A DNA stretch of 21,968 nucleotides. Origin: Pseudomonadota bacterium. Lineage in GTDB: Bacteria; Desulfobacterota; Anaeroferrophillalia; Anaeroferrophillales; Tharpellaceae. Of the stretch, positions 1-7,960 are shown one piece after another. Within the stretch, counting starts at the first letter, position 1. Each line of letters opens with the position of its first letter. The notes beneath the pieces were generated by a model, which worked only from the letters and a program-made list of their open reading frames with translations, made no database searches and was not told the DNA's origin. Location: contig WFRP01000215.1 in NCBI GenBank assembly GCA_015486505.1, forward strand, positions 1 through 21,968. The letters are read 5' to 3'. A program made the position numbers and the translations under genes.

Positions 1-27
1 GGGTTGCGGGGATTGTTCCCGCATTAG
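1..27 (+). repeat. GCGGGA hairpin repeat, copy 1
   Basis: A short imperfect hairpin with arms TGCGGG (5-10) and CCCGCA (18-23), ending in CATTAG. Near-identical copies occur at 125-151 and, in opposite orientation, at 7615-7641. Its right edge overlaps the start of the 84-bp inverted repeat. Function unknown; it behaves as a dispersed element. Confidence 0.75.
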
Positions 28-105
28 TACCTTACAGGTTATTTTCTGCACCAAAAAACAAGATTTAATAATCAGAAAATGTTCTGATAAGAGTACTTAT
101 TTGCG
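22..105 (+). repeat. 84-bp inverted repeat, left arm
   Basis: The reverse complement of this segment recurs at 7737-7820 with one mismatch (A at 29 against C at 7813). The two arms bracket the DUF1302/DUF1329/YCF48/MMPL cassette. A palindrome, ATCAGAA-AATG-TTCTGAT, lies at 71-88. It could be a mobile-element end, a dispersed genomic repeat or a shared operator region; the sequence alone does not decide. Confidence 0.95.
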
Positions 106-124
106 GGGCAAAAAAAGCTCGATT

Positions 125-151
125 GGGTTGCGGGATTTGTTCCCGCATTAG
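125..151 (+). repeat. GCGGGA hairpin repeat, copy 2
   Basis: A perfect 7-bp stem, TGCGGGA (129-135) and TCCCGCA (141-147), with a 5-nt loop and CATTAG tail. It is almost identical to copy 1 and inverted relative to the copy at 7615-7641. Together with the 84-bp arms it makes the two sides of the cassette a compound inverted structure. Confidence 0.8.
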
Positions 152-262
152 AAAATCTTTATATTTTTAAGTTGTAATAATTATAAAATTGTTTTATGGA
201 TACCCTGAGCGCAGATGTTGTTTTGCGTAAGCGATTTTTAATAAGCGGATTTTGTTTTTTTT
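152..262 (+). promoter_or_regulatory. AT-rich leader, probable promoter region
   Basis: This gene-free stretch between the repeat block and the first gene is much more AT-rich than its surroundings and is the natural place for the promoter of the cassette. A TTGTAA (172-177) followed after 17 nt by TATGGA (195-200) is a poor sigma-70 match, so no exact promoter is claimed. Confidence 0.3.
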
Positions 263-276
263 AAGGAGGAGGGGTT

Positions 277-2181
277 ATGAGTCGAGAACAGTTGTGTAAA
301 GTATCTTTAAAATTTATGATCGGTTGTCTGATCATAATGTTTGTCGCGAGTGTCGGGCCCCGGGCTGAGGCGTTTACCGCGTTTGAAAATGATAATCTCA
401 GGATCCAGCTCGATTCGACTATTTCCTATGGCCTGCAGTGGCGGGTTCAGAACCGGGATGAAGATATCATCGGTCTGGCCAACGGCGGCAACAAGCATTC
501 CGTCAACTACGATGACGGGAACCTGAACTATGACACCGGGCTTATCAGCAACGCGATTAAAATGACCTCTGACCTTGATGTCAATGCCCAGTGGATCGGG
601 GCTTTTGTCCGGGTATCCGGGTTTTATGACTACGAAAATGAGAAGGGCAGCCGTGATCGGACCGATCTTACCTCCAAGGCTAAAGACGCGGTCGGCAGTG
701 ATATCGATTTTCTTGATTATTACATCTGGATAACCGATGAAATTGCCGGAATGCCGTTCCAGATTCGCGTCGGTGATCAGGTCGTGAGCTGGGGTGAATC
801 AACCTTTATCCAGAACAGTATCAATTCAATCAACGCGGTTGATGTCGCCAAACTCCGGGTGCCGGGGGCGGAGCTTAAAGAAGCCTTAACCCCTGAAGGT
901 ATGGTCTGGGCTTCAATCAGCCCGACCGATAACCTTTCCATTGAAGGTTTTTATGAGTATGACTGGGAAGAGACCAAACTTGATCCGATGGGAACCTATT
1001 TCAGCGGCGCCGATTTTGTCGGCAAAGGGGCTTTCAAACTGATGCTCGGTTTTGGTAAATTCCCGGATGACGGCAATGCCCCGGTTGCAGAAACCTTTAT
1101 GGCGGTTCCCCGGGGTGATACCGATTATGCCAAAGGCCAGGGCCAGTACGGGGCCGCCATTCGCTACTATTCCGAAGCTCTGCATAGTACCGAGTTCAGT
1201 TTTTACGCGATGAATTATCACAATCATATCTTTAATATGAATGTGCAGACCGGGGATATGGCCGCCCTGCAGAAAGCCGGAGCCGTGGGCCATGCCGCCG
1301 GTGTGGCCGCCGCGGCCGCCGTTTACAAGAAATTCGGCGTGGCTCCGGGCACCAATCCCAAAGTCGACGCGATTGCCGCGGCGACCGGGAAAAAGGTCGG
1401 CGGCGCCTACGCGGTTGATTCTTATGGTAAAAGTTCTAATTATTACACCCACTATGAAGAGAATATGAAACTTTACGGGGTGGGCTTTAATACTGAAATT
1501 GCCACGGTCGGCTGGCAGGGTGAAGTATCGTATCGTCCGAACGCGCCGCTGCAGATCGATGATCTTGAACTCCTGCAGGCCTTTCTTTCACCGCTTAATC
1601 CGACATACGGTCAAACCGGACAACTGGGGCAGTTTCAGGCGGGAGATCTGATTAAAGGCTATATTAAAAAAGATATTATTCAGGCGCAGACCACCTTTAC
1701 CTATCTGCTGCCGCCGCTCTCGTGGTTAGGGTCCAAAGGCGGCCTGCTTATTGGGGAAGTCGGCTGGGAACATATCTGTGGGATGCCGGGTAAAGACCGA
1801 TTACGCCTTGAAGGCCCGATGACGGCAACCCCCGGCGGAACGGCCGGGGCTTTAGCTCTGGACCAGCCGAAGACCAGTTCTTCACATTTCGCGGATCAGG
1901 ATTCCTGGGGCTACCGGATTCTGGGAAAACTGGATTTCTTTAATGTCATCGGTCCGATTGGTTTTACCCCCCGGATCGGCTGGGCCCACGATGTCAGCGG
2001 TATCAGTCCTCTGGGCGGGCCCTTTCTTGAAGACCGCAAAGCGATTACTCTGGGGCTGACCGCGAACTATCTTTCATCCTGGAGTGCGGATCTGAGTTAC
2101 ACCGACTATTTTGGCGCCGGCTCCTACAATGCTATTACGGACCGGGATTTTATCGCTTTTAATATCAAATACAGTTTCTAG
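277..2181 (+). CDS. DUF1302 family outer-membrane protein
   Basis: A 634-residue exported protein. A hydrophobic signal segment spans about residues 11-27, with likely signal peptidase I cleavage after AEA (residue 32). The mature start FTAFENDNLRIQLDSTISYG and the C-terminal run of alternating aromatic/polar segments ending in Tyr-Ser-Phe are typical of a beta-barrel outer-membrane protein. The overall pattern is that of the DUF1302 family, which is commonly encoded beside DUF1329 proteins and MMPL transporters. An Ala/Gly/Lys-rich loop around residues 325-380 looks like a low-complexity insertion. The start is supported by a strong AAGGAGG ribosome site at 263-269. The family role (channel or binding protein for hydrophobic substrates) is inferred from gene context, not from a known catalytic motif. 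It is the first gene of the four-gene cassette. Confidence 0.9.
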   Translation: MSREQLCKVSLKFMIGCLIIMFVASVGPRAEAFTAFENDNLRIQLDSTISYGLQWRVQNRDEDIIGLANGGNKHSVNYDDGNLNYDTGLISNAIKMTSDLDVNAQWIGAFVRVSGFYDYENEKGSRDRTDLTSKAKDAVGSDIDFLDYYIWITDEIAGMPFQIRVGDQVVSWGESTFIQNSINSINAVDVAKLRVPGAELKEALTPEGMVWASISPTDNLSIEGFYEYDWEETKLDPMGTYFSGADFVGKGAFKLMLGFGKFPDDGNAPVAETFMAVPRGDTDYAKGQGQYGAAIRYYSEALHSTEFSFYAMNYHNHIFNMNVQTGDMAALQKAGAVGHAAGVAAAAAVYKKFGVAPGTNPKVDAIAAATGKKVGGAYAVDSYGKSSNYYTHYEENMKLYGVGFNTEIATVGWQGEVSYRPNAPLQIDDLELLQAFLSPLNPTYGQTGQLGQFQAGDLIKGYIKKDIIQAQTTFTYLLPPLSWLGSKGGLLIGEVGWEHICGMPGKDRLRLEGPMTATPGGTAGALALDQPKTSSSHFADQDSWGYRILGKLDFFNVIGPIGFTPRIGWAHDVSGISPLGGPFLEDRKAITLGLTANYLSSWSADLSYTDYFGAGSYNAITDRDFIAFNIKYSF

Positions 2182-2270
2182 TCCAGCCCAACTGGATAAA
2201 TGCGTAAATATTCGGTTTGACCGGATTGGCGCTTAAGTTACAGAGAAAACCAGCGAACTTTGCTTTGCCT

Positions 2271-2305
2271 GCGCCCGGCGAAAGTGCCCCCGGGGGGCTG
2301 CGCCC
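2271..2305 (-). repeat. Dispersed GC-rich repeat, degenerate copy
   Basis: The plus strand reads GCGCCC, CG, AAGTGCCC, GGGG and TGCGCCC in order. This matches the reverse complement of the 26-bp units at 7551-7736, with a few transitions and a 3-nt insertion. The preceding TTTGCCT also matches the flank of the 7551 copy. It lies in the otherwise featureless 228-bp gap between the DUF1302 and DUF1329 genes. Confidence 0.65.
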
Positions 2306-2409
2306 GGGGACGGAATTGAATTCTGCCCCGACATCGAGGCAGTTGGGAACGGCAGCCGGATATTCTCAGTTGTTAATTTATAAATAATTGATATTACAGG
2401 AGAAATAAG

Positions 2410-3774
2410 ATGCGAAAAACCTTAGGTTTGGTAACCATTCTACTCTGTACCGTGATGTTCTGGGCCGCCGGGGTTCAGGCTAAAATTTCAGCCGAAGATG
2501 CCGCCCGTCTCGGGAAAGACCTGACCCCTTTAGGGGGGGAGATGGCCGGGAATGCTGATGGCACAATCCCGGCATATACCGGGGGGATTACCCAGCCGCC
2601 GGCCGATTATAAGCCTGGCGATCATCACCCGGACCCTTTTCCTGAAGATAAGGTTCTGTTTAAAATCAGCAAAGCGAATATGGCTGAATATGCTGACAAG
2701 TTGACTGAAGGCCATAAGGCTCTGCTGGCGGCGGATGAAAACTATTTTCTTAATGTTTACCGTACCCGGCGTACGGCCTCCGCGCCGCAGCGCATCTATG
2801 ACGCGACCAAAAAAATTGCTCAGGTCGCGACCCTGACCGAGGATGGCAACGGGGTTTTAAACGCGGCGGTCGGGATTCCGTTTCCGATTCCGAAAAACGG
2901 CCTGGAGGCGATCTGGAATCATCTGGTTCATTTCCGCGGCGATTTTATTGACCGGACATTTGTCTACTCGCCGGTAACCCGGGGGGGGAGCTACAACCTC
3001 GGTGTCGAAAACACCAAGGTCCGCTGGAATTACAGTCTGCCGGGCATGACCGTTGCTAAAATGAACAATATCCTGCTTTATTTCAAACAGACTCTGCTCG
3101 GGCCGCCCCGGGTTGCCGGCCGGGTGCTGGTCGTCTGGGATACATTAAACCAGAATAAGGAAGCCCGGAAAGCCTGGACCTACAACCCCGGCCAGCGCCG
3201 CGTCCGCCGCGCCCCCCAGGTTGCCTTTGATACCCCGGGTACCGGTTCTGACGGTTTGCGGACGATGGACGATTACGAGATGTATAACGGCAGCCCCGAA
3301 CGCTATACCTGGAAGCTTCTCGGCAAAAAAGAGATGTATATCGCCTACAACAGCTACAAACTGCACAGTGGCAAATTGAAATACAAGGATATTATCCGCC
3401 CGGGCCATTTCAATCCCGATTATCTGCGCTATGAACTGCATCGGGTCTGGGTGGTTGAGGCCAACCTGAAAAAAGGCACCCGTCACGTCTACAAGAGAAG
3501 GGTTTTCTATCTTGATGAAGACTCCTGGGCCGTAGTTGCCACGGACAAGTATGACAACCGGGATCAGCTATGGCGTTTTTCCGAATCCTTTGTGATGAAT
3601 TATTATAATGTCCCCTGCAGCTGGTCGACCTCCGAAATTCATTATGACCTGCCATCGCGACGTTATGTGTTCTACTATCTCGATAATGAGGAAAAACATA
3701 CCTATATTTTTGACGAGAAATTTCCGGTTAAAGATTTCTCTATCAGTGCTCTGCGGCGATCCGGTAAACGCTAA
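2410..3774 (+). CDS. DUF1329 family periplasmic protein
   Basis: A 454-residue exported protein. Its signal peptide covers residues 1-24 (hydrophobic core TLGLVTILLCTVMFWAAG, cleavage after VQA). The mature N-terminus carries the hallmark DUF1329 segment LGKDLTPLGGEMAGNADGTI followed by PAYTGG. Family members resemble the LolA/LolB fold and are predicted to carry hydrophobic ligands in the periplasm. Length is normal for the family. An AGGAGA ribosome site lies at 2398-2403. The partner DUF1302 gene ends 228 bp upstream, and a strong intrinsic terminator follows the stop. Substrate unknown; the transport role is inferred from the recurring DUF1302-DUF1329-MMPL neighbourhood. Confidence 0.9.
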   Translation: MRKTLGLVTILLCTVMFWAAGVQAKISAEDAARLGKDLTPLGGEMAGNADGTIPAYTGGITQPPADYKPGDHHPDPFPEDKVLFKISKANMAEYADKLTEGHKALLAADENYFLNVYRTRRTASAPQRIYDATKKIAQVATLTEDGNGVLNAAVGIPFPIPKNGLEAIWNHLVHFRGDFIDRTFVYSPVTRGGSYNLGVENTKVRWNYSLPGMTVAKMNNILLYFKQTLLGPPRVAGRVLVVWDTLNQNKEARKAWTYNPGQRRVRRAPQVAFDTPGTGSDGLRTMDDYEMYNGSPERYTWKLLGKKEMYIAYNSYKLHSGKLKYKDIIRPGHFNPDYLRYELHRVWVVEANLKKGTRHVYKRRVFYLDEDSWAVVATDKYDNRDQLWRFSESFVMNYYNVPCSWSTSEIHYDLPSRRYVFYYLDNEEKHTYIFDEKFPVKDFSISALRRSGKR

Positions 3775-3790
3775 ATCATCAATTTGATTT

Positions 3791-3831
3791 AAAACCCCGT
3801 TCTTCGCAAAGCAGAGGGACGGGGTTTTTTT
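3791..3831 (+). terminator. Rho-independent terminator after DUF1329 gene
   Basis: A 10-bp perfect stem, AAAACCCCGT (3791-3800) with ACGGGGTTTT (3819-3828), is followed by a T-run reaching 3831. It begins 16 bp after the DUF1329 stop and ends 9 bp before the next start codon, so read-through may set a lower level of the last two cassette genes. Confidence 0.85.
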
Positions 3832-3840
3832 AGGGGAAAA

Positions 3841-4965
3841 ATGAGTTTTGTAGATAAAAAACGGGTTCATAATGATGAATTTCCGGCTGTAAGTTCGGCT
3901 TTGCGGGCCGGGAAGGCTGTTCGGGTTGCGGGCGTTATCTCCGTATTGGCAAGCGTATTTCTGCTTTTATTGCTCGGCAGTGTTTTCGCCCACGACGTTG
4001 ACAAACCCGCTCTAATAATGCCGCTGGCGGCAAAATCGCTGGTGCTGGATCTGGCCGCTCCGGGGCCGCGTCTGGTCGCGGCGGGCTGGCGCGGCCACGT
4101 GCTGGTTTCGGAAGATGAAGCTCAGTCCTGGCAGCAAGAGGAAATCCCGACGCGCCGGATGTTGACAGCGCTCTTTTTCCGGGATGAACTGCATGGCTGG
4201 GCGGTGGGCCACGGCAGCGATATCCTCGCGACTGAAGACGGGGGCAAGAGCTGGAAACTCTTAAACAGCACCCCGGAAGAGGAAAGGCCGCTGTTTGATA
4301 TCTATGTAAGCGACAGCTATGGTTTTGCCATCGGCGCCTATGCCAAGTTTATGACGACAACCGACGGCGGCAAAACCTGGCAGCCGGGGGAATTTGTCAT
4401 CCGGAAAAGGGCAGAATCCGCGGAACCAGCCGCGCATGCCGAAGAAGCTGAAGATGTTGAAAATGCTGAAGCAGCCGAAGAAGACCTGCCGTTTGATTTT
4501 CATCTGAACCGTATCGGCCGCAGTGCCGACGGCATTTTTTATATCGCCGCCGAGGCCGGTTATATCTTCCGTTCTGATGATGGCGGACATACCTGGCAGG
4601 GGCTGCCTTCGCCTTATAACGGCTCCTTTTTCGGCATTCTGCCTCTGGGCGGTGACAGCCTGCTGGTTTACGGTTTGCGCGGGCACGCCTTTCGTTCTGA
4701 AGACAGCGGCCAGACCTGGGCCCGCATCGAAACCGGGACAACGGCGTTGTTGACTGACGCGGTAAAACTTGCTGGCGGCGGCGTCGTTATTACCGGGATG
4801 GCCGGGGTTATCCTGGTGAGTACCGATTCCGGCCGCAGCTTTACTCTGCGGCGGCCGGATCGAATCTCCCTGACGGCGGTCTGTGAGATCGCAGATGACA
4901 CCCTGCTTTTTGCCGGTGAGCGCGGCTTCAAGAGTTATAAGTTTACAGAATTGATAAAACCGTAA
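3841..4965 (+). CDS. YCF48/BNR-repeat protein (HCF136-like)
   Basis: A 374-residue beta-propeller protein. A hydrophobic segment at about residues 28-50 (GVISVLASVFLLLLLGSVFA) is a signal peptide or membrane anchor after an unusually long polar N-terminus. At least six sialidase-type Asp-box/BNR repeats follow: SEDEAQSW, TEDGGKSW, TTDGGKTW, SDDGGHTW, SEDSGQTW and STDSGRSF. Related YCF48/HCF136 proteins act as assembly or scaffolding factors in photosystems, but in non-photosynthetic bacteria they commonly sit beside MMPL transporters. That context suggests a periplasmic partner of the next gene. A strongly acidic stretch (about residues 192-216) interrupts the propeller between the third and fourth repeats. 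The start is favoured by AGGGG just upstream (3832-3836). The 59-bp gap to the MMPL gene implies co-transcription. Confidence 0.85.
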   Translation: MSFVDKKRVHNDEFPAVSSALRAGKAVRVAGVISVLASVFLLLLLGSVFAHDVDKPALIMPLAAKSLVLDLAAPGPRLVAAGWRGHVLVSEDEAQSWQQEEIPTRRMLTALFFRDELHGWAVGHGSDILATEDGGKSWKLLNSTPEEERPLFDIYVSDSYGFAIGAYAKFMTTTDGGKTWQPGEFVIRKRAESAEPAAHAEEAEDVENAEAAEEDLPFDFHLNRIGRSADGIFYIAAEAGYIFRSDDGGHTWQGLPSPYNGSFFGILPLGGDSLLVYGLRGHAFRSEDSGQTWARIETGTTALLTDAVKLAGGGVVITGMAGVILVSTDSGRSFTLRRPDRISLTAVCEIADDTLLFAGERGFKSYKFTELIKP

Positions 4966-5024
4966 AATAATCCTTGGTATATCTCCGCAACCTTCGGATT
5001 AAACCCTAACTTGAAAAGGTCGAT

Positions 5025-7364
5025 ATGTTTTCCCGTTTTATTCCCGCATTAGAGTCCTTTATTTTCAGCAAACGCCTGATTGTCATTGCGCTTTTCGCGC
5101 TCATAACCGTTTTTATGGGTTTTTCCGCCAGCCATCTGAAAATCGATGCCGGCTTTACCAAACTGGTGCCGATGGAGCACGAGTTTATGAAAACCTATAT
5201 CAATCAGCAGAAAGACTTTGGCGGGGCCAATAAAATTCTGGTCGCTCTGGCGCCGAAATCGGGCGATATTTTTACGCCGGAGTTTTTTACGGCGATCCGG
5301 AAGGTAACTGATGAAGTCTTCTTTCTTCCCGGGGTTGACCGGAGTCGGGTGATTTCAATATTTACTCCGAATGCCCGGTTTACCGAGGTTACGGAAGAGG
5401 GTTTTGCCGGAGGGTCCCTGGTGCCGGCGGATTTTAAGCCGACCGCGGAATACCTGGAAATAGTGCGGGCTAATCTGTTGAAGTCAAACTATGTCGGCCG
5501 CCTGGTGGCCAATGATTTTACGGCCGCGCTGATTAAGGCTGATTTAATGGAGATCGATCCGCAGACCGGGAAAAAACTTGATCTGCTGGCGGTGGCCCAA
5601 CGCCTGGAGGATATTCGCCGGAAATATCAAAATAATAACCTTGATATCCATATTATCGGTTTTGCCAAGGTTATGGGTGATATGACCGAAGGCGCGGCCC
5701 GGGTCGTGCTCTTTTTCGGTGTCGCTTTTCTGGTAACCGCCCTGCTGGTCTTTTTTTACACCCTTTCTTTCCGGCGTACCGGGGTTCTGCTGCTGGTCTC
5801 GCTGATTGCCGTAATCTGGCAGTTGGGACTGCTGCCGCTTTTAGGTTTCGGGATTGATCCGATGGGGATTCTGGTGCCGTTTCTGGTTTTCGCGATTGCG
5901 GTCAGTCACGGTATCCAGATGGTCAGCGCCAATTCCGCCGGGCTTTTTTCCGGCCAGACCCCGCTGGCAGCGGCCAAATCAAGTTTCAGCAAACTGCTGG
6001 TGCCGGGGCTTACCGCTTTAGGCACCGATACCATCGGTTTCGCCACGATTCTGCTGATTAAAATTCGCATTATCCAGGAGATGGCGATGACCGCGGGGAT
6101 CGGGGTCGCGGTGATTATTCTGACCAACCTGATTCTTCTGCCGGTGCTTTTATCCTATGTCAGCGCCAACGAAAAATACCGGAACAAACTGAAAAGGAAG
6201 GCCGCTTTCATGGAGCCGCTCTGGTATAAACTTTCCGCGGTTGCCAGCCGGCCGATGGCGGCATCAATTATCGGTTTGTGTCTGCTGCTGGCGCTTCTGG
6301 GCGCCTGGAAAGCCGGTGATATTAAAGTCGGCGATACCCAGGCCGGAGTCCCGGAGCTTAGGCCCGATTCACGTTACAATCAGGATACCGCTTTCATCAC
6401 CAAAAAGTTTTCCATCGGGGTTGATATCCTTTCAATCTTTGTTGAAGGAGATAAGGCGGACGCTTTTATTAATTATGACAACCTGACGGTACTGGATGAT
6501 TTTGAATGGTATCTGGCCAATATTGAAGGGGTAAATTCAACCATCAGTATGGCCAAATATCTGCGTTTTGCCAATGCCGGCTGGAATGAGGGCTCGCCTT
6601 TCTGGCGGGTGATCCCGACCAATAATCCTTCAATCGCCAGCTGCCTTCTCGGTATCAGCAGCTCAAGCGGCCTGATGAATGCCGACGCCAGTATTATGCC
6701 GATCTACCTCTTTACCAAAGATCATAAAGCCGAGACCATCTCGCGGATAGTGGCCGCGGCGAGAAAATATCGTAAAGCCCATCCCCACCCGGGTAAGGGT
6801 TTGAAATTTTCCTTTATGGGCAACAATGTCGGGGTTATGGCCGCCACCAATGAAGAGGTTGGCGCCTCACAAACGCCGATTCTTTTATATGTTTACGGGG
6901 CGGTTATTCTCTTTTGCCTGGTTGCTTTCCGGTCGCTGCGGGCGGTCGCCTGTATTCTCCTGCCGCTGGCCCTGGTTTCCCTGCTGGGTTACGCCTTGAT
7001 GGCGATTATGGGTATCGGTCTCAAGGTCAATACCCTGCCGATTGTCGCTTTGGGGGTCGGCGTCGGTGTCGATTACGGGATCTATATCTACGCCAGTTTC
7101 AAGAGTATTCTCGAGCGCGGTAATATTACCTTCCGCAAGGCCTATGAAGAGACCCTGGATGTTACCGGCAACGGGGTTCTGGTTACGGCCCTGAGCCTGG
7201 CGATCGGGGTCGCGACCTGGATCTGGTCGCCGCTGCAGTTTCAGGCGGATATGGGGGTTTTGTTAACCTTTCTCTTCCTGGTCAATATGCTGGGGGCGGT
7301 ATTCGTCCTCCCGGCCCTGGCCGCCTGGCTGATGCGCGGCCGCAATACGCACGAGAATGCGTGA
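5025..7364 (+). CDS. MMPL/RND-superfamily transporter
   Basis: A 779-residue inner-membrane transporter with the duplicated RND layout. One transmembrane helix at residues 17-36 is followed by a periplasmic domain (about 37-222) and a helix bundle (about 225-378). A second half-unit follows: a helix near 410-428, a periplasmic domain (about 430-612) and a helix bundle (about 615-770). The second half carries GVGVGVDYGIYIY (677-689), whose Asp-Tyr lies where MMPL proteins place the proton-relay pair. Relatives move lipids and other hydrophobic molecules. The sequence does not tell import from export. An AAAAGG ribosome site (5014-5019) supports the start. It is the last gene of the cassette, followed by the repeat block. 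No frameshift or truncation is visible. Confidence 0.92.
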   Translation: MFSRFIPALESFIFSKRLIVIALFALITVFMGFSASHLKIDAGFTKLVPMEHEFMKTYINQQKDFGGANKILVALAPKSGDIFTPEFFTAIRKVTDEVFFLPGVDRSRVISIFTPNARFTEVTEEGFAGGSLVPADFKPTAEYLEIVRANLLKSNYVGRLVANDFTAALIKADLMEIDPQTGKKLDLLAVAQRLEDIRRKYQNNNLDIHIIGFAKVMGDMTEGAARVVLFFGVAFLVTALLVFFYTLSFRRTGVLLLVSLIAVIWQLGLLPLLGFGIDPMGILVPFLVFAIAVSHGIQMVSANSAGLFSGQTPLAAAKSSFSKLLVPGLTALGTDTIGFATILLIKIRIIQEMAMTAGIGVAVIILTNLILLPVLLSYVSANEKYRNKLKRKAAFMEPLWYKLSAVASRPMAASIIGLCLLLALLGAWKAGDIKVGDTQAGVPELRPDSRYNQDTAFITKKFSIGVDILSIFVEGDKADAFINYDNLTVLDDFEWYLANIEGVNSTISMAKYLRFANAGWNEGSPFWRVIPTNNPSIASCLLGISSSSGLMNADASIMPIYLFTKDHKAETISRIVAAARKYRKAHPHPGKGLKFSFMGNNVGVMAATNEEVGASQTPILLYVYGAVILFCLVAFRSLRAVACILLPLALVSLLGYALMAIMGIGLKVNTLPIVALGVGVGVDYGIYIYASFKSILERGNITFRKAYEETLDVTGNGVLVTALSLAIGVATWIWSPLQFQADMGVLLTFLFLVNMLGAVFVLPALAAWLMRGRNTHENA

Positions 7365-7373
7365 GTTGTCTTT

Positions 7374-7440
7374 CTTTGCGCCTTAGCGTCTTTGCGGGAG
7401 AGCAAAAGCAGTTATCCCGCAAAGACGCCAAGGCGCAGAG
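7374..7440. repeat. 'CTTTGCG' long inverted repeat
   Basis: Arms 7374-7399 and 7415-7440 are complementary over 26 bp with two G-T type mismatches, around a 15-nt loop. The arms contain the GCGTCTTTGCGGGA motif seen as a dispersed intergenic repeat in many bacterial genomes. It starts 9 bp after the MMPL stop and might also stop transcription, although no T-run follows. Confidence 0.8.
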
Positions 7441-7550
7441 AGGAAAATCTGTGGTTTATATTTTGTAACTATTCAGCCAAATACGGGGTCGGGCGCGGTT
7501 TTTCTCCGCTAGGCGTTAAGATTTCTGTTTTTCCTTACACTCGCTGCGCC

Positions 7551-7736
7551 CGCACCCCAAGGGTACTTCCGTTGGGCGCAGGCAAAACTCGCTTACGCTC
7601 AGACAGTTGCAATGCTAATGCGGGAATAACTCCCGCAACCCAAAAGAAAGTTACCGGCCCGCACCCAGGGGCACTTCCTATGGTCGCACCCCAAGGGCAC
7701 TTCCGTTGGGCGCACCCCAAGGGCACTTCCGTTGGT
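7551..7736 (+). repeat. 26-bp GC-rich repeats (four copies)
   Basis: Units begin CGCACCCCAAGGG and end CTTCCGTTGGG. Copies lie at 7551-7576, 7660-7684 (diverged, 25 nt), 7685-7710 and 7711-7736; the last three are head-to-tail and the last two differ only at their final base. The first is separated from the others by about 80 bp holding a hairpin repeat. Diverged relatives occur at 2271-2305 (inverted) and inside the CDS at 19568-19638. Confidence 0.88.
7615..7641 (-). repeat. GCGGGA hairpin repeat, copy 3 (inverted)
   Basis: Starts CTAATGCGGGA and ends TCCCGCAACCC, the reverse complement of the copies at 1-27 and 125-151 apart from the loop. The stem is 7 bp (7619-7625 with 7631-7637). It mirrors copy 2 on the inner side of the 84-bp arm. 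Confidence 0.8.
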
Positions 7737-7820
7737 CGCAAATAAGTACTCTTATCAGAACATTTTCTGATTATTAAATCTTGTTTTTTGGTGCAGAAAA
7801 TAACCTGTAAGGCACTAATG
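7737..7820 (-). repeat. 84-bp inverted repeat, right arm
   Basis: Reverse complement of 22-105 with a single mismatch at 7813. The arm holds ATCAGAA-CATT-TTCTGAT (7754-7771). It ends 140 bp before the AOR-ADH start codon. Between it and that gene are only two CGCTT.CGAAAAAC echoes, the right terminal repeat of the MITE-like unit and the ribosome site. Confidence 0.95.
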
Positions 7821-7960
7821 GGCTCCCGCTCGCTTCCGAAAAACGACGAAATCTTTCCGCAACCGCTTACGAAAAACCACCCCCGCCCCCTCCTGAAAGA
7901 GAGGAGATAAAATTTAGCTGAATAGTTACGTAAAATGATTGGTTGGAAAAGGATATTAAA

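Larger units (their letters stand above)
7465..7929. mobile_element. MITE-like non-coding element, 465 bp
   Basis: Bounded by an 18-bp terminal inverted repeat, GTAACTATTCAGCCAAAT (7465-7482) and ATTTAGCTGAATAGTTAC (7912-7929), with one mismatch. It encodes no convincing protein. Inside are the 26-bp tandem repeats, a GCGGGA hairpin and the right arm of the 84-bp inverted repeat. No clear target-site duplication is seen. The layout fits a non-autonomous mobile element or a composite of dispersed repeats; no transposase is encoded in the window. Confidence 0.5.

Noticed and set aside
913..1452. Long antisense frame inside the DUF1302 gene
   Set aside because: Shadow of the GC-rich coding frame; no ribosome site and no recognisable domain.
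5041..5053. TTCCCGCATTAGA match to the hairpin repeat at the start of the MMPL gene
   Set aside because: Only about 13 bp match, no stem partner is present, and the bases encode a normal N-terminus; taken as chance.
7551..7736. Possible CRISPR array
   Set aside because: Units are head-to-tail with no spacers, one copy is diverged, and no cas genes are present.
7392..7745. Open frame of 117 codons in the repeat-rich gap
   Set aside because: It is made of hairpin and tandem repeat DNA with repetitive translation and no family resemblance.
7943..7960. TTG start for the AOR-ADH protein
   Set aside because: AAAAGGA at 7947-7953 is ideally placed for ATG 7961, and the extra six residues do not match AOR N-termini.
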